A stretch of DNA of 64,000 nucleotides from the NCBI RefSeq assembly GCF_003399445.1, contig NZ_QUQO01000001.1:1423001-1487000 (forward strand), written 5' to 3'. This DNA is from Parvularcula marina (GTDB lineage: Bacteria > Pseudomonadota > Alphaproteobacteria > Caulobacterales > Parvularculaceae). The translations under genes were made by a program, and so were the position numbers. Below, piece by piece: positions 55,536 through 64,000 of the stretch (the first letter of the stretch is position 1; each line of letters begins with the position of its first letter). The notes under the pieces were generated by a model. It ran no database searches. It saw only the letters and a program-made list of their open reading frames with translations, and was not told the origin of the DNA.

Positions 55536-56459
55536 TCAGTCGGCGGCGCGCGCTGTGTCCGCCTTCTGCCCCCACGAGCGGAAAAAGGACGCGATGCCCG
55601 AACGGGCAGCGCGTCCGGCAAACCCGAGCCACACAAGACCACAGACAAGACTGACGAAACCCGGCGGGTACTGATCAGGAAAGTGCCGCCGGAAATAGCG
55701 GGTGAGGCTTTGCGCCTTTAACCGCTCGACCCGGACGCGGCTGGTCCGGCTTGACCCTTTTTCATGCAGGATATCGACGGCTGGGCAGAAATAAACCTCG
55801 CCGCCCGCCTCGCGGAAGCGCAGGCAGAAATCGACATCCTCGACATGCAGGAAATAATGCTCGTCCATACCGCTGATGGCGAAATAATCCTCGCGTGAGA
55901 GCAGCATACAGGCACCTGAGATCGTCGGCACAGGGATCGTCTGCTCAGGCAAGGGATCGGTGTGGTGATTGAGCCGCCGGAAATAAGGGTGCTTTGGCGC
56001 GAGCCGGTCAAGTCGCAGGATCTCGACCAGCGCCGTCCACGGGGTAAGCACCGCGCGGCGTGAGCCTGCCTGCTCAAAGCCGTCAGGGCCGACGAGCCGT
56101 CCGCCGATCAGCTTCATCTCCCCTTCGGCATGACCGAGTTCTTCGCAGAGCTTTGGCAGACCGCCGGGCGGCAATTGCGCATCGGGATTGAGGATCAAAA
56201 GATGCGTGCCGGTCGCGGCCTCAGCGCCTTTGTTGCAGGCCGCCGCAAAGCCGATATTTCCGTGACCGGAGAGTATCTTCAGGCGCGGATCGATGCCTGC
56301 AATCTCCTGCAGGCGGGCCAGCACCTCCTCCGGATTGCCATTGTCGATGACGATGATTTCGCGCGCACCGGCCTGTTCAAGCACACTTGCAAGGCAGCGA
56401 AAAAGCAGCGGCCCTGTGTGATAGGAAACGATCAGCGCGGTGACGGATGGATTGCTCAT
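55536..56459 (-). CDS. Glycosyltransferase family 2 (rhamnosyltransferase-like)
   Basis: A 307-residue GT-A enzyme. ALIVSYHTGPLLFRCLASV and LILNPDAQLP (DxD-like) form the nucleotide-sugar site; SGACMLLSREDYFAISGMDEHYFLHVEDVDFCLRFREAGG is the acceptor-side region. Probably adds rhamnose or another sugar to a surface glycan. ATGA overlap with the O-antigen ligase. Confidence 0.87.
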   Translation of the reverse strand: MSNPSVTALIVSYHTGPLLFRCLASVLEQAGAREIIVIDNGNPEEVLARLQEIAGIDPRLKILSGHGNIGFAAACNKGAEAATGTHLLILNPDAQLPPGGLPKLCEELGHAEGEMKLIGGRLVGPDGFEQAGSRRAVLTPWTALVEILRLDRLAPKHPYFRRLNHHTDPLPEQTIPVPTISGACMLLSREDYFAISGMDEHYFLHVEDVDFCLRFREAGGEVYFCPAVDILHEKGSSRTSRVRVERLKAQSLTRYFRRHFPDQYPPGFVSLVCGLVWLGFAGRAARSGIASFFRSWGQKADTARAAD

Positions 56460-57643
56460 TGTGCCCCACCCTGCCGCATGGATCGGCTCGCGACAAGGAT
56501 GAGCCAAGCCCCGAGTAGGGGTCCGGCGACGCGCCACAGGGTCCAGAGACTGGCATCGGTGAGCGCGAAGATGACAACGCCTGCGATCAGTGCTGCGCTG
56601 GCCGCCCGGACTGCGACGGGCAATGAAGCCGACAGCAGCGCGCGGCTCGCCATGATGGAGGCAACACTCGCGAACACTGCACCGAGAAGACCGAGGTCGA
56701 ACCAGATTTGCAGATAGACATTATGCGGATGGGTCGGGACGAGATCGATGGCGAATTGCTGGCCGCCAAGGCTCATCTGCCCGAGGGTCTCGCCATAGAC
56801 CCGGGCACCTTCAATACCGTGCCCGAAGAGAAAATGCGCCCAGCCATCGGACATGCCGCCCCAGATCGCTTTCCAGATGATCAGCCGCATCCGCCATGTC
56901 TGGGGCCCGGCCTCTAGCTGGCTTAGCTCCTCAATCGGCGGCAGGGTGGCCACGAGAATGGGCATCAGGAGGAAGGGCAGGATCGCAGCAGCGAGAACAA
57001 GTTTCAGTCCCCATTTCGGGGTGAGGCAGACAAGCCCCGCCGCGCAGAGGGCCGCAAGGAAGGCCATGATATTGGCCGAGATATCAAAGCTCGCTGCGCA
57101 AATGCCGAGGGGAATGAGCAGGCTAAGGCTGGCATTCAACCGATGCTCTCTGAGAAAAACCTTGGTGAAAAAGAATAATATTAGGCCCGGCGCCATGCAG
57201 AGGATGACGGTGATCCCCCTCGCCGTTGCGACATCATCCTTATCCGGACGCCCCTCTGGCGGAATGATGTCCCGAATGAGGCCGCCCGACATGGACTCAA
57301 TGAATAGAAGTACTAGGCAGGTAAAAACGCTGATGGATATCCATACAGAATCCCTCTCCTCCCCCGCCAACATCGCGGCGGTGCCGAACAGGCCAAGGAG
57401 GACAAGATAGGCAACCCAACTTGCCGCATTGCCGTAAGGTGACCAGAGGGTTGTGACGATGCCCCAGACGATCAGGGCAAAGACGGCCGTCATCCATGAT
57501 TTTGGCCGGAAATGGCGCATCGCCGGCAACCCGCAAAGGGCGATCAGGACAAGGACGACCGGCACGTTGCGGTGTGACAGGACGACACCGACCGGCAGGA
57601 GCAGCGCCGCGAGGCCGAACAGAATCGCGGTCACGCGGCGCAT
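56456..57643 (-). CDS. O-antigen ligase family membrane protein
   Basis: A 395-residue protein of 10-12 helices. The Wzy_C core HPHNVYLQIWFDLG, with the catalytic His, lies in the large periplasmic loop. It ligates or polymerises glycan onto lipid carriers. Four bases after thrS on the same strand, so it may depend on that promoter. Confidence 0.85.
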   Translation of the reverse strand: MRRVTAILFGLAALLLPVGVVLSHRNVPVVLVLIALCGLPAMRHFRPKSWMTAVFALIVWGIVTTLWSPYGNAASWVAYLVLLGLFGTAAMLAGEERDSVWISISVFTCLVLLFIESMSGGLIRDIIPPEGRPDKDDVATARGITVILCMAPGLILFFFTKVFLREHRLNASLSLLIPLGICAASFDISANIMAFLAALCAAGLVCLTPKWGLKLVLAAAILPFLLMPILVATLPPIEELSQLEAGPQTWRMRLIIWKAIWGGMSDGWAHFLFGHGIEGARVYGETLGQMSLGGQQFAIDLVPTHPHNVYLQIWFDLGLLGAVFASVASIMASRALLSASLPVAVRAASAALIAGVVIFALTDASLWTLWRVAGPLLGAWLILVASRSMRQGGAQ

Positions 57644-57647
57644 GGGA

Positions 57648-59615
57648 TCAGCCCGCCGGATTGAGATCAGGCGGCAGCGCCTCTTCAGCGAACATCTTCA
57701 CCGCCTCATCAAGCGAGACGGTTGTGGACTGTTTCGAGCCAAGACGGCGGATCGACAGGGTCTTCTCCTCCGCCTCACGCTCACCGATGACGGCGATCAC
57801 GGGCACCTTCTGGTCCGAATGCTCCCGGACCTTGTAGTTGATCTTCTCATTGCGAAGATCAGTGACAACCCTGAGGCCCGCCTTGCGGAAGGCCGCAGCG
57901 GCCTCTTCCGCAAAGGGATTGACGCCCGTCGTGATCGTGGCGACCGCGACTTGCGTCGGGGACAGCCACATCGGCATCCGGCCCGCATAGTTCTCGATCA
58001 GAAGGCCGATAAAGCGCTCCATCGATCCGTAGACGGCACGGTGCAGCATGACCGGGCGTTTGCGCGAGCCATCCTCATCGACATAGGACGCATCAAGCCG
58101 TTCAGGCAGGACGTAATCGAGCTGATAGGTGCCGCATTGCCAGGTCCGCCCGATTGCATCGCGCAGGTGGAATTCGAGCTTCGGCCCATAGAACGCGCCT
58201 TCGCCCGGCAGGATCTCATAGTCGAGGCCCGACTGTTTGAATGCCGTCTCCAGCATCTCCTCGGCCCGATCCCAGGTCTCATCCGTCCCAGCACGGACTT
58301 CCGGCCGGGTCGCGATTTTGTAGGAGATATCGGTGAAGCCGACATCGCCATAGACGGTCGCAAAGAGCTTGAGGAAGCGGATCGTTTCATCGATGATCTG
58401 GTCCTCGCGGCAGAAAATATGCGCGTCATCCTGCGTGAACTGACGCACCCGCATCAATCCATGCAACGCGCCATGCGGCTCGTTCCGGTGACAGCAGCCG
58501 AATTCGGCCATGCGGATCGGTAGGTCGCGATAGGATTTGATGCCCTGCTTGAAAATCTGCACGTGGGCCGGACAGTTCATCGGCTTGATGGCCATCCATT
58601 TGGCATCTTCCGAGATGATGTCGCCTTCGCCATCCGTGTTCGGCACTTCGTCCGGCACAACGAACATGCCTTGCGAGAATTTCTCCCAGTGGCCGGACTG
58701 CTCCCAGAATTTCTTGTCGAGGATCTGGGGCGTCTTGACTTCGCGATAGCCGTCATCATTCAGCCTGCGGCGGATATAGGCCTCAAGCTCCAGCCACATC
58801 GTGTAGCCCTTGGGGTGCCAGAAGACCGAGCCTTGCGCCTCTTCCTGCAAATGGAAGAGATCAAGCTGGGTGCCGAGCTTACGGTGGTCGCGCTTTTCGG
58901 CCTCTTCCAGCCGGGTGAGATAGGCTTTCAGCTCTTTCTCGTTGGCCCAGGCGGTGCCGTAGATGCGGTGCAGCACCTCATTGCGATGATCGCCGCGCCA
59001 ATAGGCGCCGGCCAGTTTCATCAGCTTGAAGGCCTTGCCGATATGCTTCGTGGACGGAAGGTGGGGGCCGCGGCAGAGATCGTACCAATCGCCATGGTGA
59101 TAGACCTTGATGTCTTCACCTTCGGGCAAGTCACGGATCAGCTCGGCCTTGTATTTCTCACCCTGCGCCTCGAAGAGCGCGACCGCTTCATCGCGCGGCA
59201 GGACTTCCTTGCGCGTCGGCAGATCGGCATCGACGAGCTCCGCCATCTTTTTCTCGATGGCGTCGAAATCTTCCGTGGAGAAAGGCTCGGGCCGCGCGAA
59301 ATCGTAATAGAAACCGTCCTCGATCACCGGGCCGATGGTGACCTGCGTGCCAGGGAACAGTGCCTGGACCGCCTGCGCCAGAAGGTGCGCAGCATCGTGG
59401 CGGATGAGGTCGAGCCCGTCGGGCGTGTCGCGCGTGACGATCTCCACCTTCGCATCCGCATCGAGCGGATCCCACAGGTCGCGGACCTCGCCATCGACTT
59501 TCAGGGCGATGGCTTTCTTCGCGAGCGATTTCGAGATGTCTTCGGCGATCTGAGCACCGGTCACGGCAGTGTCGAACTGGCGTTGAGCGCCGTCAGGCAG
59601 GGTAATTACAGGCAT
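57648..59615 (-). CDS. thrS: Threonine--tRNA ligase ThrS
   Basis: A 655-residue class II synthetase: N-terminal TGS domain ([13 protein letters not shown]), editing domain ([19 protein letters not shown] and the later [13 protein letters not shown]), catalytic core ([39 protein letters not shown]) and an anticodon domain. ATG 59615 gives the typical N-terminus; earlier in-frame starts are unlikely. Confidence 0.97.
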   Translation of the reverse strand: MPVITLPDGAQRQFDTAVTGAQIAEDISKSLAKKAIALKVDGEVRDLWDPLDADAKVEIVTRDTPDGLDLIRHDAAHLLAQAVQALFPGTQVTIGPVIEDGFYYDFARPEPFSTEDFDAIEKKMAELVDADLPTRKEVLPRDEAVALFEAQGEKYKAELIRDLPEGEDIKVYHHGDWYDLCRGPHLPSTKHIGKAFKLMKLAGAYWRGDHRNEVLHRIYGTAWANEKELKAYLTRLEEAEKRDHRKLGTQLDLFHLQEEAQGSVFWHPKGYTMWLELEAYIRRRLNDDGYREVKTPQILDKKFWEQSGHWEKFSQGMFVVPDEVPNTDGEGDIISEDAKWMAIKPMNCPAHVQIFKQGIKSYRDLPIRMAEFGCCHRNEPHGALHGLMRVRQFTQDDAHIFCREDQIIDETIRFLKLFATVYGDVGFTDISYKIATRPEVRAGTDETWDRAEEMLETAFKQSGLDYEILPGEGAFYGPKLEFHLRDAIGRTWQCGTYQLDYVLPERLDASYVDEDGSRKRPVMLHRAVYGSMERFIGLLIENYAGRMPMWLSPTQVAVATITTGVNPFAEEAAAAFRKAGLRVVTDLRNEKINYKVREHSDQKVPVIAVIGEREAEEKTLSIRRLGSKQSTTVSLDEAVKMFAEEALPPDLNPAG

Positions 59616-59708
59616 GATATTCGGTCTGGTTATGAGGGCATGACGCCGCCGCTGTCTCTGCGGCGAACTCTTGGCCCGGGTCAAGTCTGGGAGGGGGGTG
59701 AAGCCCGC

Positions 59709-60437
59709 TTATTCAGGCAGGAGCGGCGGGAAGCTGATCGTCTCAGCCGATGTTGCCACCGCCGGCAGGGTCGTCACCCGCGTTCGCTCCGCCTCCGGCA
59801 CCGAAACGCGCACGGACATGCGGACGGCTTCCTCATCGGTGGCGCCGACTATGGCCGCAATCTGGCGGTGATCCATCGGCACGGCCGCATGAGAGAGGGT
59901 CGTCTCGGCCAGCGTCCAGCCCGGCACGCGGGTATGCGGCCCTGCGCTCAGGGTCGCAGCCTCGCCACTGCTCAGCGTGTCAAAGGACGCGCGGCTGGCA
60001 GTCTCGAATTCCTCAATCTTGGTCATCTGGCAGGCCGCATCACAGGGCACGCCGATCATGGCGGCGCGCAGCGTGAGCTGGCCCGTCGCATTTCGGTCCC
60101 CGAAGAGCGCATTGCCAAAGGCGTCAAGCCCGGTGCCCGAATAGCTTACCGCCTTGCCGACAAGGCCGCTTTCAAGCGGGGTGGCCTGGCTCCAGACTGC
60201 GCAAGCGCCTTCATCGCAGTTGGACAGGGTGTGGATCACTGGCCAGCCCTGATGGCTGCGCGCGCCGATCACAATGCTGCCGTCGGTGGCTTCCGTGCGG
60301 TGCACGATGTCCCAGCCGGTGACCGAAAGCGCGGTTTCGAGGTCGTCGAGGCGCATGCCCGCGCCCTCTTCCGCAGCGAACGCGACGGATCTAAGCGAGA
60401 CGGCCAGAGCGGCCACACTGACGGCGGAACGGATCAT
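59709..60437 (-). CDS. Hypothetical secreted protein
   Basis: A 242-residue protein with a signal peptide (MIRSAVSVAALAVSLRSVAFA). The rest is beta-rich with Cys pairs (NCDEGAC, PCDAAC). Parts recall the invasion-associated locus B layout, but I cannot confirm it. ATG 60473 is another possible start. It follows thrS's divergent-facing side alone. Confidence 0.55.
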   Translation of the reverse strand: MIRSAVSVAALAVSLRSVAFAAEEGAGMRLDDLETALSVTGWDIVHRTEATDGSIVIGARSHQGWPVIHTLSNCDEGACAVWSQATPLESGLVGKAVSYSGTGLDAFGNALFGDRNATGQLTLRAAMIGVPCDAACQMTKIEEFETASRASFDTLSSGEAATLSAGPHTRVPGWTLAETTLSHAAVPMDHRQIAAIVGATDEEAVRMSVRVSVPEAERTRVTTLPAVATSAETISFPPLLPE

Positions 60438-60506
60438 ACCCACAACACCCACTCTCCAATGGGAAAATACAATCATTTTTGGCCGGTTCGCGCAATGGCG
60501 CAAAAG

Positions 60507-60728
60507 CTACGGTACCGGGTCAAATCCATGCGTGCCGCCCGGCCGGCAGCGCCCCAGACGCCCCGCGGTCAGCCGTGTAGCCTTCCAGAACGAATATTTC
60601 CGGTAGGCCTCGATCGCGTAATTCGAGCAGGTCGGCTCATGCCGGCAGCGGACCCCAATGGCCGCAAAGGCCGGCGAGAGGGTGTATTGATAGACCCTGA
60701 GGAAGAAGATCGCGAGGCGGCGCATCAT
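60507..60728 (-). CDS. yidD: Membrane insertion efficiency factor YidD
   Basis: A 73-residue protein. YQYTLSPAFAAIGVRCRHEPTCSNYAIEAY carries the family's Cys/Pro motif, and GTHGFDPVP is the conserved C-terminus. YidD aids YidC-dependent insertion. Its ATG overlaps the iscU-like stop (ATGA). yidC and rnpA are not adjacent. Confidence 0.9.
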   Translation of the reverse strand: MMRRLAIFFLRVYQYTLSPAFAAIGVRCRHEPTCSNYAIEAYRKYSFWKATRLTAGRLGRCRPGGTHGFDPVP

Positions 60729-61162
60729 AGAGCGGCCCGCAATAACTGCTCGGCGCAATCGGCAGCGGCCTCGAAAATCAGCAAGGTCGAGGTATGCCGA
60801 GCGGGATACTCCCGGATGGGCAATAGTTTTTCCAGCTCCGCCCAACGCTCACCGGAGGGGGCCGGTCCCTCCTCTTTCAGCATCGCGGTCATCTCATCGC
60901 GGAGCGTGATCAGTTCTTCGAGCGACGCCCCGCGAACGGCGCGCGCAAACATCGAGGAAGACGCCTGACCCAGCGCGCAGGCTTTCACATCGAGCGCGAT
61001 GTCGGTGACGATGCCGTCTTCGGCCTTGATCGCAAGGTCCACCTCCGAGCCGCAGACGCGGCTGACTTTCCGCGCCCGCGCATCCGCCTCTGGCAGATCG
61101 GCGCGCGGCGGAATCGACGCAGCGGCTTCAAGGAGGTCGCCTGAGTAAAGATCACTGAGCAT
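60725..61162 (-). CDS. IscU/SufU-like iron-sulfur scaffold protein
   Basis: A 145-residue IscU-fold protein. Two scaffold cysteines are present (Cys36 in VCGSE, Cys61 in ACALGQASSS). Where SufU has the third Cys (R-x-x-C), this protein has RHTS (Ser124); a Cys lies further on at 135. The CGD-type Asp is replaced by Ser/Glu. It may be a divergent scaffold branch found with yidD rather than a broken copy. Confidence 0.75.
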   Translation of the reverse strand: MLSDLYSGDLLEAAASIPPRADLPEADARARKVSRVCGSEVDLAIKAEDGIVTDIALDVKACALGQASSSMFARAVRGASLEELITLRDEMTAMLKEEGPAPSGERWAELEKLLPIREYPARHTSTLLIFEAAADCAEQLLRAAL

Positions 61163-61213
61163 GCCCCCAATGTAGGCGGCGTGCGCGGCGGCGAACAGCC
61201 CTTCGCGTTGCGG

Positions 61214-63172
61214 CTAGTCGAAGCTGCGCGCGGCGGGGGTCTTCTCGGCGATTTTCTCGATCAGGAATTCCCGCACGACCGGCACGGTGAAATAGGTCGT
61301 GTGGTAGAGCTCATCCCAGGTGAAATGCTGGCCGACCTTTTCGGACAGGTTTGGAATGTCCCCGCCCAGCGAGAGGCCATAGAGGCCGACTTCCTTGCGG
61401 ATGAATTCGAGCGTTTCAGGCGCCGAGCCGTTGACCCGGTCCTGCTGCGCCTGCGCGATCTCATCCGACAGGACAATCGCCCGTGAAGGCTCACCTTTAC
61501 GCGGATAATAGCGGACGGCGAAGACCGACTCGCCCTGAATATCATCCGTTCCCAGAAGGACGGCCCGGATCGACCGGACGATGCGCGCATCCCCGATGGT
61601 GCGCAGGTAATCTGCCCAGGAGAGGCTGACAAAGAGCAGCGAGACCGCGACAAGCACAAAGCTACCGACAGCGAATTCAAACGGCGCATCAAAGAGCGCG
61701 GTCACGTCGCTGAGGCCTGTGAACTGCTGGGAAAGGGTCTGGCTGAGCATCCCCTCTTCCTTGCCTTTGATGGTCAAAAGGCGTTTGAGCGAGCGGATGA
61801 TCGCAACGAAGGGATTATTCGATTCCTCGTCATATTCCGCCCGCAGGATGAGGGAGAAGAGGACGATCAGCACGACCCCGAACAGGATCGGCCGAAGCGC
61901 GCCCTGCGGAATAATCTTGGTCTTATCGGAGAATTTCTCAGCCCCCAGACCAAGCCCGACAACCGCTTCGTCCCGCTCAGACAAAAAGCCATTCCATTTG
62001 GGCAGAAAGACTGATCGGAAGCGGCGGGTGCGGAAGACGTTATAGAGCGCGCGATCCCGCTTCCGGCCGGTAAAGGCAAAGATTGCGACAAGCGCGATGA
62101 CGATCCCGCCCATGCCGAAAAGGCCGCGCTGGAATTCCCCTAGCCAATTGACAGCTGAATCGTGCGGGGACGCTTCCTTGTCTTTTGACTTGCCTTTCGC
62201 GGGCGCCGCCTGCTGCTGGACGAAGTCTTCCTCAAGCCCGAATTGCTGCGGCATCGGGACGTCTTCCGCCATCATCCCGCCTAGATCGGAATAGTGATCC
62301 CCGAGGGAGGGCTCTTCATATTTCTCCGCTTCGACCGGCTCCTCTCCCTCATCTTCGGCTGGCGCGGTCGCAAAATCAGAGAGCGGATCACCTTCCGCAG
62401 GCGGTTCTTCGCCCGTGTCCGCCTCAGCCGACATCTCGGCTGGCTGGCTGGCCATGCTCGGCCGGTCGGTCGAGAGATCCTGAAGTTCGAGCAGCTCATC
62501 GAAACTCTCATCGAAGCCTTCGATCACCTGCGTGATCTTTTTCGGAGCCCAGCCCTGCGCCCAGTTGCAGGAGAAATCGGGGAAGAAGGAATCGCGCGCG
62601 GCGATCTTATCGACGCTGCAGCGGACATCGACCCCGGTCGCGATGCCGTAAAAGAAAAAGGCCGAGAGCCCGAGAACAAAGAGAAGTTTGGACCGTGACA
62701 GGTTCCACAGGCTGTTCGGGCGACGGAAATGAAGGAAAGGCGTGCCAACCGTGTTCCAGCTCAAAATCCGTTCAAGCTGGCGCTTTGGCAGGTCGATATA
62801 TTGCAGCGCATAGCGGATGACATTGCCGCCATGGCTGTGCCCGATCAGAATGAAATAGGTGTCGTCATCGGCCTTGATGGCGCTTTCGAGTGCCTCGGCG
62901 AGGGCCATGCCGGCCTCGCGGCGCTGGGTTTCCTTGTAGGAGCCTGACCAGCGGAAGCATTCGGCCACTGCGCGGCCTTCATCACCGCCGAATTTCTTGG
63001 CGATTTCCTCAACAAAAGGGCTGGGGGGCACTTCCATGCGGTCTGGCATCTCGACCGGCTGGCCGGTGAACTGCCTCTCGCCCTGCCACCATTTGAGCCG
63101 AGACTCGCCAGAACGCGCAGGTTCTGCGTCAAAAGTCCCATGAACATTGATGATGCGAATGATCGCCATCAA
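61214..63172 (-). CDS. Large membrane protein with lipase-like GHSHG motif
   Basis: A 652-residue protein. NVHGTF at the start and LIGHSHGGNVIRYAL (about residues 110-125) are an alpha/beta-hydrolase oxyanion strand and nucleophile elbow. Hydrophobic segments lie near 175, 350, 420 and 510-525, and an acidic, disordered loop (about 245-335) sits between two of them. Unusual for a lipase. Function unknown; the start may be the second ATG (63169). Confidence 0.6.
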   Translation of the reverse strand: MMAIIRIINVHGTFDAEPARSGESRLKWWQGERQFTGQPVEMPDRMEVPPSPFVEEIAKKFGGDEGRAVAECFRWSGSYKETQRREAGMALAEALESAIKADDDTYFILIGHSHGGNVIRYALQYIDLPKRQLERILSWNTVGTPFLHFRRPNSLWNLSRSKLLFVLGLSAFFFYGIATGVDVRCSVDKIAARDSFFPDFSCNWAQGWAPKKITQVIEGFDESFDELLELQDLSTDRPSMASQPAEMSAEADTGEEPPAEGDPLSDFATAPAEDEGEEPVEAEKYEEPSLGDHYSDLGGMMAEDVPMPQQFGLEEDFVQQQAAPAKGKSKDKEASPHDSAVNWLGEFQRGLFGMGGIVIALVAIFAFTGRKRDRALYNVFRTRRFRSVFLPKWNGFLSERDEAVVGLGLGAEKFSDKTKIIPQGALRPILFGVVLIVLFSLILRAEYDEESNNPFVAIIRSLKRLLTIKGKEEGMLSQTLSQQFTGLSDVTALFDAPFEFAVGSFVLVAVSLLFVSLSWADYLRTIGDARIVRSIRAVLLGTDDIQGESVFAVRYYPRKGEPSRAIVLSDEIAQAQQDRVNGSAPETLEFIRKEVGLYGLSLGGDIPNLSEKVGQHFTWDELYHTTYFTVPVVREFLIEKIAEKTPAARSFD

Positions 63173-63281
63173 TAACCCCCCTCGTCCTTGAGGATGTTAC
63201 GTCCTCAAAGGGGTTGTGAAAAGAGCGGTTTTAATCTGAACGATGTTCTTTTCGCGCCGAAATGACCAAAGGAGCTCGCTT

Positions 63282-63920
63282 ATGCATGGACCAGACCCGC
63301 AAAATCCTCATCCCCTGGCCGGTCATGAGCGTGTCGGCTTCCTCAAGCCGCTGGTGACGGCGGAGAATGTCGAGATCGGCGAATATACCTATTATGACGA
63401 TCCCGAAGGCCCGGCGGGGTTCTATGGGCGGTGCGTGCTCTATCATTACCCCTTTGTCGGCGATGTCCTCCGCATAGGGAAGTTCTGTGCGCTGGCGACG
63501 GGGGTGAAGTTCATCATGAACGGCGCGAACCACGCCATGGGCGGGGTCTCGACCTATCCTTTCAATATCTTTGGCGGCGGCTGGGAGGAAGGGTTTGATC
63601 CAGCCGAATGGTCCGCAGGTCACAAGGGCGATACCGAGATCGGCCATGATGTCTGGATCGGTTATGGTGTCACCATCATGCCGGGCGTGAAGATCGGGCA
63701 TGGGGCGATCATCGCATCGAAATCCGTGGTGACGGGCGACATTCCCCCTTACGCGATTGCCGGCGGTAACCCCGCCAAAGTCATCCGCTCACGGTTCGAT
63801 GAGAAGACTGTCGAGCGCTTGCTGGCGCTCAGCTGGTGGGACTGGCCGCCCGAAAAGATCGGGCGGCACGCAAGAGCGCTGGGCAGGATGGACTTCGAAG
63901 CGCTGGAGGGGGCGGAATAA
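63282..63920 (+). CDS. CatB/Vat-type xenobiotic O-acetyltransferase
   Basis: A 212-residue left-handed beta-helix acetyltransferase. NHAMGGVSTYPF has the catalytic His, and EIGHDVWIGYGVTIMPGVKIGHGAIIAS are hexapeptide rungs. The family includes chloramphenicol- and streptogramin-acetylating enzymes; many chromosomal members have other substrates. ATG 63282 follows AAAGGAG by eight bases. Confidence 0.83.
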   Translation: MHGPDPQNPHPLAGHERVGFLKPLVTAENVEIGEYTYYDDPEGPAGFYGRCVLYHYPFVGDVLRIGKFCALATGVKFIMNGANHAMGGVSTYPFNIFGGGWEEGFDPAEWSAGHKGDTEIGHDVWIGYGVTIMPGVKIGHGAIIASKSVVTGDIPPYAIAGGNPAKVIRSRFDEKTVERLLALSWWDWPPEKIGRHARALGRMDFEALEGAE

Positions 63921-63930
63921 ATCGCCAAAG

Positions 63931-63989
63931 CCCCTCACCCGGAGACCGCAAAAGCGATCTCCGACCTCTCCCCAGACTTGGGGAGAGGT
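63931..63989. repeat. Compound family B palindromic element at window edge
   Basis: CCCCTCACCC (63931-63940) is the same module as at 29023-29032. Then CGGAGA...TCTCCG (63940-63963) forms a hairpin, and ACCTCTCCCCA / TGGGGAGAGGT (63964-63989) forms a perfect 11-pair stem. It may continue past the window. Confidence 0.7.
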
Positions 63990-64000
63990 GATCTCTCGAC

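Noticed and set aside
58563-60968. 801-codon plus-strand frame spanning thrS and its neighbours
   Set aside because: It crosses thrS, the secreted protein, yidD and the scaffold gene in antisense; no domain is recognisable.

Overview
This is a gene-dense bacterial chromosome segment of roughly 60% G+C by eye. The gene content points to an alphaproteobacterium: a PhaR/PhaAB polyhydroxybutyrate locus, ccmC-ccmD-ccmE, a DUF4175-type membrane protein, an MJ0042 zinc-ribbon/DUF3426 protein divergent from ftsEX, Coq4, a CIRCE-controlled groESL and an iscU-like gene overlapping yidD. A marine Caulobacterales/Parvularculales-type relative is my guess; no rRNA is present to settle it. I saw no tRNA, rRNA, CRISPR array, integrase or insertion sequence.

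Layout. 0-8.6 kb: secreted esterase, large secreted HExxH protein, MATE transporter, a GH88/105-type lipoprotein and cytochrome c maturation genes. 8.9-11 kb: katG. 11.4-13.7 kb: an unrecognised three-gene operon, two paralogous beta-rich proteins and a small Cys/His protein. 14-16.2 kb: plsC and an LplT-like transporter behind a promoter carrying two identical-arm operators. 17-20.5 kb: cysQ, sulfotransferase, queG and a TRIC/UPF0126 channel in one overlapping operon. 20.4-22.4 kb: soxR and a divergent VOC operon around a perfect SoxR box. 22.4-26.2 kb (minus): two glycosyltransferases, infC with an ATC start, a zinc-ribbon membrane protein and a K+ channel. 26.2-31.4 kb: hydrolase, an AT-rich zinc-ribbon gene, Rieske oxygenase, glutaminyl cyclase, periplasmic binding protein, DUF2165-like protein. 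31.5-39.2 kb: rmuC, DUF4175-like protein, hpt, DUF3426 protein, ftsE-ftsX and a histone H1-like protein. 39.8-41.9 kb: groESL. 42-50 kb: envelope proteins, coq4, a nine-unit GIN/DUF2807 repeat protein with a BlaI/MecI-type operator, a class III cyclase-TPR protein and putP. 50-55.5 kb: cupin, tadA, an oxidoreductase and phaB-phaA/phaR. 55.5-63.9 kb: thrS, O-antigen ligase, GT2, an iscU-like/yidD pair, a large membrane hydrolase and a CatB/Vat-type acetyltransferase.

Genes working together: CysQ can remove the PAP made by the sulfotransferase beside it; GT4, GT9, GT2 and the O-antigen ligase serve surface polysaccharide; PlsC and the LplT-like transporter form a lysophospholipid or phospholipid pair; PhaA and PhaB make 3-hydroxybutyryl-CoA under PhaR. 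Two families of short palindromic repeats lie between genes. The least explained locus is the 11.4-13.7 kb operon.
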